This document shows, piece by piece, positions 54,201-60,200 of a stretch of 64,000 bases of DNA. A program made the position numbers and the translations under genes. Under the pieces are notes generated by a model. It was not told the origin of the DNA and did not search any database. It saw only the letters and a list, made by a program, of their open reading frames with translations. Every line of letters starts with the position of its first letter. Positions within the stretch are counted from its first letter, which is position 1. Origin of the DNA: Heliopora coerulea (taxonomy: Eukaryota; Cnidaria; Anthozoa; Scleralcyonacea; Helioporidae); assembly GCA_030142905.1 (NCBI GenBank), contig JASJOG010000283.1:1-64000 (forward strand), in the 5' to 3' direction.

Positions 54201-57200
54201 TCCACGGTTCTAAGGTCCGGTTTAGACGCCGCTCTTCTCATGCGCCGAATCTAATACTAATAAGTTCGACTCCAAAGCGGCTGTTGATTTATACGTCGAA
54301 CTTAATGCTGGCGCACCAAATAGCGGGTAACTATATTTTAACTTACACCAAGTAGCGGAAGCCTTCGCGCGTAAAATTCAGGATGGTGGGTCAAACTATC
54401 ATAAAAGCTCTCTTGCGAAAAAGTATTATCCGACGTAATAGAAGACGACGAGTAATAGCCGCTTTAACGTATATCATGTACAGAAGACGTCTGATGCTGA
54501 GCATGTTTGGCTACTCTTTTATTGTTATCGCGTTTCAATGAAACGCCTGTTCGCCAACGTTCGTGTCGTCGATTTGAACGCAACAGAGGCTGGTGGACTC
54601 TTGTGTGGAATACTTACTCCGAGAAAAGATTTACCAGAACCTTTCGAGTCTCGAGGAGTACATTTATGTTCATTCTTAACCGTATAAAGCATGTTCTTCA
54701 ACGAGACACGATTAATGAAGAGCCAATATCGCCCGAATGCAGACTTGGAATTTGTTTATATCGCCTTGCTAGAGGAGACTATTATTACACAATAGCAGAG
54801 ATGGTGGGATTGGGGGTTGCAACAGTCTGTTTAATTGTAAAGGAGGTGACAGAAGCAATTGTCGACAATCTCTGGCAAGAATCTGTTCAAGGACATATGC
54901 CTCGAACACAAAGTGACTTTGAGAGAAAGATATTGGACATGGAGGAACTGTGGCAGTTCCCTTTCTGCTGGGCAGCAGTTGATGGTTGCCATATACCTAT
55001 CAAGTGTCCTCCTGGAGGCCTTCAGGCATGCAAGGAATACCACAATTATAAAAATTTTTATTCTGTTGTTTTGATCGCAATTGTAGACTCAAATTATAGA
55101 TTTGTTTGGGGAAGTTGTGGATTTCCTGGAAATTCTCATGATTCTGTGATCTTCCAGTCAACTGAACTATGGCAAGATATAACAGAACAAAACATAATTC
55201 CAAACATTGGCCAAAAGGTGGGTAGTACTATTATTCCTCCACTCATTCTTGGTGATGCAGCATTTCCACTGCAATCTTGGTTAACGAAACCCTATACAAA
55301 TGCAGTGCTGACACAGAAACAGAGAAACTTCAACTACAGGTTAAGTAGAGCAAGAATGGTGACCAAAGGAGCTTATGGCCAACTGAAGGGAAGGTGGCGA
55401 GTATTGCTGAGAAAAAGTGAAAGTGATGCTGACCAAGTGAAGACAACAGCACTGGCAAGTATGGTACTGCACAACATTTGCATTGACAAGGGTGAAACTT
55501 TATCAAAAAAACTTGATATGACCCTTGATTCTAATTCCAATGAAAGAAGGGACAGGGCAACAGTAAGAAAACTGCTGGATATGAGATCCTGTGAAAAAAT
55601 CAGTGATGCAGGTACTCCAGCAGGTCATATCCGAGATACACTGTGTGCAAAATTATGGAAGGAGAAAGAGAATTCATTGTAGACATATTGGGGATTTTTC
55701 TAATATGTAAATACATGTTCTGTTTGGTTACATCAGTGGCATGACAACAAAACACTTGAGACCCACTGATTGGTATATTTGTAAAGTGAAGGAAATCTAA
55801 CAAAATTATGGAAATAATTCACCTATTACATATCAAAATACAAAAAGTGATAAACAAATGGATGAAAACCTGTATACATGTACATATTACAAGAATTGCT
55901 ATATTATGAACTAGTTTGTATTTGCTACCTGAATAAATTAATGGATATTAAGATCTTGAATTCATAGATTTCAAAATTTTCTTACAAAGTATGGTAACTT
56001 TGTCCATTTTTGTCATTATAATACTGCCTTTGTGGTGAGTATTGAACTTCACTAGGTTGTGAAGGTTGGGCAGTGCCAGCATATCTGGTATTCACCACAT
56101 TATTGGGAGGAAACATTGCATACATGTTTGGTGGCAGATACATTGCATGTGACCCCTGAGGTTGTGGACTCTGTGGTGTTGGATGTGGGAAGGTTTGTTG
56201 TGGGACTGGTTGCAGCATCTGCATAAGCATCAAGTCATGTTGCCGTGATTTTTCAGCCTCCTCTTTCATGAATGCCAAAAGATCTTTGACCGGATCATTT
56301 TCCAGTGCATGCTTGATGACATTGACTGCTTCTTCAACTGGGCCAATTCTTTTTGCTTTCTTGTTTCTTTTCACTGGCACAAACAATTTTGCATCACCTG
56401 CTTCAGATCTGCTTGACTCCTCTAAGTTAGTATTGCTTGAGTTTCTGCCAGATGTAGATGTTGAAGTAGAAGGCTCAATTGCTTGATCTGGCTGACAGGA
56501 GTCTCTTGTCTTTATAAGAGCAAACAACTGATCAAACCATTGTCCATACCCTTTATTATCTTGGAATCTCTTGATCCCTGTTGCTGTCTTAATTGTAAGT
56601 GCAACTCTCTTGCATTCACCCACTAGCTTTTTAAATTTTGTTCGTAGTTGAACAGCTGTATATGGAACTGGCTCATTTCTTGTAGCTGCTCTTTCCTTGA
56701 CTTCTATTAAAATCTTTGAATAAATAGCACCATTCTTTTGGTTCTTTGTATTCGTAAAGACGAGCTTTCTTTTGTAGTTTTCATCATTTACAATGACATC
56801 CACTAAATCATTGACCAGTGAATCACTCCACTTGGCCTTTCGCCCTGGTTTTTTGTTTTTTCTTTTCTTTGATGTGGTAAGAATATCTTCCTCATCTTCA
56901 TCTTCTTCACTTTCACTATTTTCATCATTATCCTTCAGAAGGTCATGTGCATCTCCATGCTCTTCATAAGTGATGTCACACTCTGTCTCTGCATAGTCAT
57001 CCTGACCAGATGGAGTAATATCTTTTATGCTAGAATATTCAAATCAGAAACACAGTTTTTAAATATTAATTTATGCAATAGCATAGCTTATAGGCGCATT
57101 GTAAACTTTGGTGAAACAAAATGGTGTTTGACCAAATGATAGTATGCCTTTCTTTAATGAGCAAGTAAGAACAAAGGAGCGTGTGTGATCGCTATCTCAT

Positions 57201-60200
57201 GCTTTTTTAAGGCAAGTAATGGGCTAAACAATCAAAAGCCCATATGAATACGTACCACTTCAGTCTTTTGTTCCTGACGGCGCCATTTACATTGTGTATG
57301 GCAACTTTCTGTTTCCCTCGAGACTGTGAATCGTCATCGCAGTCCTTACAGTAGCCAACTTGCTTGCCAGCAATCCATCCACACGTACCGTCATCTAACT
57401 CCTCAACCGAACAAAGGTTACATAAAGGTAACGTGCATCTAATACAACGATAACTCGTAACGCGAAAGCATACATTGCAAGGCTCCATGTTCGAATAATA
57501 AAATTCTGCCAAGACGCACGCATGTTTGCGCGGTTATCCTGGTGCATTTTGGGACAGTTTTGACATTATAATACATTATTATGATTTATGCATTTAGTTC
57601 GGCGCATGAAAAGAGCGACATCTAAACCGGAGTCGCTCCTGTGCCGCATAATGCGACAGCTTCTGTCGAATTTAATGTTCGTGTCGCACCTAATCAAAAC
57701 CTGCCGAACTTAATTGATTTAGACGCCGTGCCTCTGCCGTGCTCAATTGCTGGATTAGGTTCGGCGCATGAAAAGTACGCCGTCTAAAACGGGCCTAAGG
57801 GCAAAATGCCTTTTAGTTGCATTTTCCTTAAATGGTATCAGTTCGGTTTTCCAGAAGTCTTTCATTCAATTTTCGTGTTCGAAATGTTCCTTCAACAGTC
57901 GTTCCATGGCAGCCCTCATTAAAAAGGTTACTAGTAAAAATTGAAAAATGTGAGCCACTCCGTTATCGAGTTACAACGGTTTAAAAGATGAAGCTAAAAC
58001 GCAAGCCAATATACAGGCAACTCGAATTTCGTTGAAGCTAAATAAGGGTACTGGATAAAGCATTGTATTTCTAAAGATATTTCACTTCTTTGTCATATAT
58101 CTTTACAAAATTTGTTCTTAAATTGTAAGTAAACCTGAGAAAATTGCAAGTTAAATATAGATCGGGAAGCGCTTGTTGCATCATCAAACCACGCAGTCTT
58201 TTTTTTTTAACAAAGTTCGTTTCACCAATATACCTCAAAATCTTTTTCAAAACCTATCGTAATTAGCATTTCGTTCTCTCGATAACTTGATAAAACTTGC
58301 ATCGATGTAACAAGTAGATTTTCAATTCTTTTTCAAGGTGTCTGGAGATAAGACGTAACACACGAGTGTTTAATTAAACTTCTCAAATAAATCCGTATTT
58401 TAAGAGAAATTGGGGTTAAAGTTGTCAAAATTTTTGCGCTAGGTAAGACCTCATATCCAAGACTTCGTCTTGGTACTGATTAGCTTTTTTCCCCATCTTT
58501 AAGTTATTAATTATGGCTTTGGCAACAAATTATGGGGCAAGGTTAGTGGCCAATCACGACGGGTACCACACTACCATTATTTCATTACACCATTGCATAC
58601 CTCAGCGGAACTTTTTTGGATTTGTCTCAAAGTTTGCTTACCTTACTTCCCATCGCCGTCTTATCTGAAACGGACTCAGATCATCTTCTTCGTCGCTGGT
58701 ATTTAAACTCAAACTGCTATCATTAAGAGATCGGGTTGCGAAATCCTGAAGTTAAAAAATTATATATTTACCGTGATTGTTTGTCGTAAATATCGCAGTG
58801 AGAAGACGGCATAAGACAGAATTTCGTTCATCTCACCCTGGACATCTGAATCAAGAAACGGACAACAAATGTTCTAAATCCTTGGAGAAGGTCACCAACA
58901 AGGAGAGGATCACAAAAGATACTTTGTTCACAGTCGTACAGTTGCGAGCTCAAGAAGCTAACAAAATGGTGAAGTTCTGCCCATGATGGATCTTGTATTC
59001 CGCAGTACCTAAAGGACAAGATAATGAACAGTTATTCACAAGAGTGAAGGCCAATAATTGTTTTACTGCATATACTTCCCCTACTGTTATTCCAGGATCA
59101 GTATTTGTCTTTACTACCCGCAGCCGATAGCCAATTATCATATATTCGGTTTTTTCTTTATTTAGAGTTAACTTGTTAGCTAGCAACCACCAGTAAACCT
59201 TTTCTAAATCTGTATTTAAATGATCTTGTATTTCTTCAATACACTTTCCATTCGTTGTTAAGTTCGTATTGTCTGCAAACATACCAGCGGTTGAGGATGA
59301 CAGACAATTTGGCAAATTATTTTTGTATATGAGAAAATGTAATGGCTCTAGATTAGAACCCTGAGGTATCCCACATTTTACATAACATGACTGAGATAGC
59401 GCTTGACCAATTTTACACATCTGGATCCGATTTGTAAGATAGGATCGAAACCAGCGAAGTGTATTTCCTCTGCATCCATACAGCATTAATTTTTTGATTA
59501 GAATATCATGATTTACGCAATCAAAGGGTTTTTTAAGGTCTAAGAAAATAACACCATTGAGGTGATTTTTTCCTGTGTTGATAAGCCATTTATTCGTAAT
59601 AATGAGAAGATATGTTTCTGTCAATTGATTTTTCCTAAAACCCGCTTGTTGTTGTGTGAGTATACCGTTTGTTTCCAGATATACATATAAAGCTGGTTCG
59701 AAATTAGCTTTTCAAATACTTTAGCCACAGCAGACAGCAATGATATAGGCCTATAATTATTACATTCTAATTTAATTCCTGTTTTATGTAAGGCCGAAAT
59801 AATCGGAACTTTTAAATCTTCAGGAAAAGTGCCAGTTGTTATGGAGTGGTTGAAAATCTTAGTCAAGGTTGGACCTATAACGCCAGCAGAATCTTTTAAG
59901 AGTTTTGGTGATATCCTGTCATGCCCTGTTGCCTTTGACGATTTGATTGTAGAAAGTAATTTAAAGACGTCTATCTAGGAAACATTTTGGATTTCAAATA
60001 TTGAGTTACGTGGTGTATAATACGACTCCGGTGTCGTTGCACTCTCTGTCAGACCTTTAAGCCAAATTAACTCCGATTTCGTTGAAAAATGTATTGAAGG
60101 CATTTGTAATGACTCGTGGTTCCTCGATTATCTTATCGTCAGTAACAACTTTTAGTATTATTAAGTGCACTCATTAAGTAATTGGCTTTCGTTTTCTTAA

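Larger units (their letters stand above)
54214..57795. mobile_element. Complete PIF/Harbinger transposon
   Basis: The left end GGTCCGGTTTAGACGCCG and the right end (reverse complement GGCCCGTTTTAGACGGCG) are inverted repeats of about 42 bp, extending through CATGCGCCGAA. TAA lies immediately outside both ends (54211-54213, 57796-57798), the 3-bp target duplication typical of PIF/Harbinger. Inside are a transposase on plus and a second gene on minus, convergent. Extra CGGCGCATGAAAAG copies (57597 on) form subterminal repeats. Confidence 0.93.
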
